DNA from: Pseudomonadales bacterium
GTDB lineage: Bacteria > Pseudomonadota > Gammaproteobacteria > Pseudomonadales > Pseudohongiellaceae
DNA length: 5,726 nt
Assembly (NCBI GenBank): GCA_031277435.1
Contig: JAITMI010000032.1
Location: 1 to 5,726, forward strand
Reading direction: 5' to 3'
The stretch's first letter is position 1. Every line of letters begins with the position of its first letter. Below are positions 4,934 through 5,726 of the stretch, one piece after another. The translations under genes were made by a program, and so were the position numbers. Below the pieces are notes generated by a model. The model searched no databases. It was not told where the DNA came from and saw nothing but the letters and a program-made list of their open reading frames with translations.

Positions 4934-5726
4934 TCCACGCTGCCACCCATAAAGTCGGCAATACCGTAAATAGCGACCCCATCACAAACTCCAACGGCGT
5001 ATGCTTGTAGGCGCAATCGCTTGCGCCGTTGGCACCGTACATATCACAAGTCCCCAATAGTGGGTCGAAGTCAGTATACGGATGTGATTCTCCAGGCCCC
5101 GTGAAATACCCTGAGCCATATAGCGCGTCGAAGATAGTGCTATCGACCCAGCGCGCAAACTGGAACCAGAAGTCTACAAAAAATAGCGCGAAGATCACGA
5201 TGCTGACGGTAACCACGTGCTTCAATTCATAGCTGCCAATTACCAGTAGCATTGGAATGCAGATCACTACCGCGAGTTTAAGAAAGGATTGCACCATGGG
5301 GAGCGTTACGCGCATCGCGTCTACTTTTGAGGCATTGAACATCTCCCCTACCCCCATCCCAAGACCGCTACCCAAGCGCGCGGCGCCATCCCCAAACCGG
5401 CTTTCGATGGCGCCGCCATAATCCGTAAACTTCACACTAACCCCAGGCGAGCCGGCACTAACAACGGTGCGGATAACCGCGTCTTCCACATCGGTATCTG
5501 ACATGAAATTGCCAAATGACTTGATTCGGTTCCATAACGAAGGTTGAACCTGATCGGCAATGCGACCTCGCAAGCCGTTGCCGCCATTGGTCCACCATTC
5601 CAGACAGGTGGGATAGCCGCCACCGTCAAGTCCTGGCGTCTGGCCACCGTCGCGCGTGTCATTGTACGGAAATGCCTTTTGCGGTTTTGCGGATTGTTTC
5701 GTATCGTAAAGCCCCGGCGTACTCTT
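4929..5726 (-). CDS. TraG-N-type conjugative transfer membrane protein, C-terminal part, cut by window edge
   Basis: The minus-strand frame is open from the right edge to TAA at 4931-4929, giving 265 residues of the C-terminal region; the N-terminus lies beyond 5726. A TTG at 5573 is not a real start, because clear family sequence continues upstream (GGGYPTCLEWWTNGGNGLR at about 5612-5570). Family features are the WW/TDYGG segments, AMRVTLPMVQSFLKLAVVICIPM, and a helix pair ending FFVDFWFQFARWVDSTIFDALYG, followed by LEFVMGSLFTVLPTLWVAAW. The protein sits in the inner membrane as part of the mating-pair system of ICEs of the ICEclc/PAGI type. By analogy with F TraG it acts in mating-pair stabilisation. 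The frame ends inside the last membrane segment, earlier than in relatives, and a plausible continuation lies in the next frame. The gene converges on the DUF3742 gene, a typical neighbour. Confidence 0.82.
   Translation of the reverse strand, partial: KSTPGLYDTKQSAKPQKAFPYNDTRDGGQTPGLDGGGYPTCLEWWTNGGNGLRGRIADQVQPSLWNRIKSFGNFMSDTDVEDAVIRTVVSAGSPGVSVKFTDYGGAIESRFGDGAARLGSGLGMGVGEMFNASKVDAMRVTLPMVQSFLKLAVVICIPMLLVIGSYELKHVVTVSIVIFALFFVDFWFQFARWVDSTIFDALYGSGYFTGPGESHPYTDFDPLLGTCDMYGANGASDCAYKHTPLEFVMGSLFTVLPTLWVAAWI

Noticed and set aside
4920..4936. Programmed ribosomal frameshift in TraG
   Set aside because: The sequence around ATT-TAA has no standard slippery heptamer or RF2-like signal, and homologues are not known to use one; an indel is simpler.
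4620..4952. 110-codon plus-strand open frame
   Set aside because: It is antisense to the TraG tail for most of its length, lacks a good ribosome binding site and has no recognisable domain.

Overview
The window looks like proteobacterial DNA, most likely gammaproteobacterial. It joins an ordinary chromosomal-type segment on the left to a fragment of an integrative and conjugative element (ICE) on the right, with two toxin-antitoxin (TA) modules at the junction. The lineage guess rests on the gene types (a GLYK/YggC-like P-loop kinase, a secreted cytochrome c/PSD protein, ICE genes of the ICEclc/PAGI type) and on moderately high GC; no rRNA or housekeeping marker is present to confirm it.

Left part (1-2363), both genes on the minus strand. 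Positions 1346 down to the left edge encode the first 448 residues of a secreted protein with a signal peptide, one CxxCH haem site, a PSD3 (DUF1587) domain, a beta-rich middle and a PSD5 (DUF1595) domain. It is cut by the edge, so PSD4, PSCyt3 and PSD2 are expected outside the window. Upstream of it, 2363-1470 encodes a complete 297-residue P-loop kinase of the D-glycerate 3-kinase/YggC/Tda10 family.

Middle part (2507-4056): two TA modules arranged divergently. vapBC runs leftward (AbrB-type antitoxin, PIN toxin) and parDE runs rightward. In both, the antitoxin stop overlaps a GTG toxin start as GTGA, so translation is probably coupled. The roughly 316-base gap between them is a patchwork. 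It holds a clear vapB promoter with an overlapping dyad, an orphan duplicate of the 3' end of parE (36 of 38 bases identical), a C9 tract, a short protein-like ghost reading frame, and a pair of direct repeats that may be the parD operator. The sequence after parE and before the next gene repeats pieces of the sequence before parD, so parDE sits inside a direct duplication.

Right part (4133-5726): a DUF3742 membrane protein on the plus strand faces the C-terminal end of a TraG-N-type conjugative transfer protein on the minus strand, which runs off the right edge. These two genes belong to mating-apparatus clusters of ICEs. The TraG reading frame stops in the middle of its last membrane segment, and a 57-residue continuation with the Ala/Gly-rich character of family tails lies in the next frame. 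This is probably a frameshift, suggesting a decaying or non-functional element. No integrase, attachment site, tRNA or CRISPR array was seen.

The most unusual point is the layered TA junction: duplicated parE tail, shared leaders of parD and the DUF3742 gene, and vapBC abutting the parE remnant. I see no convincing wholly new system.
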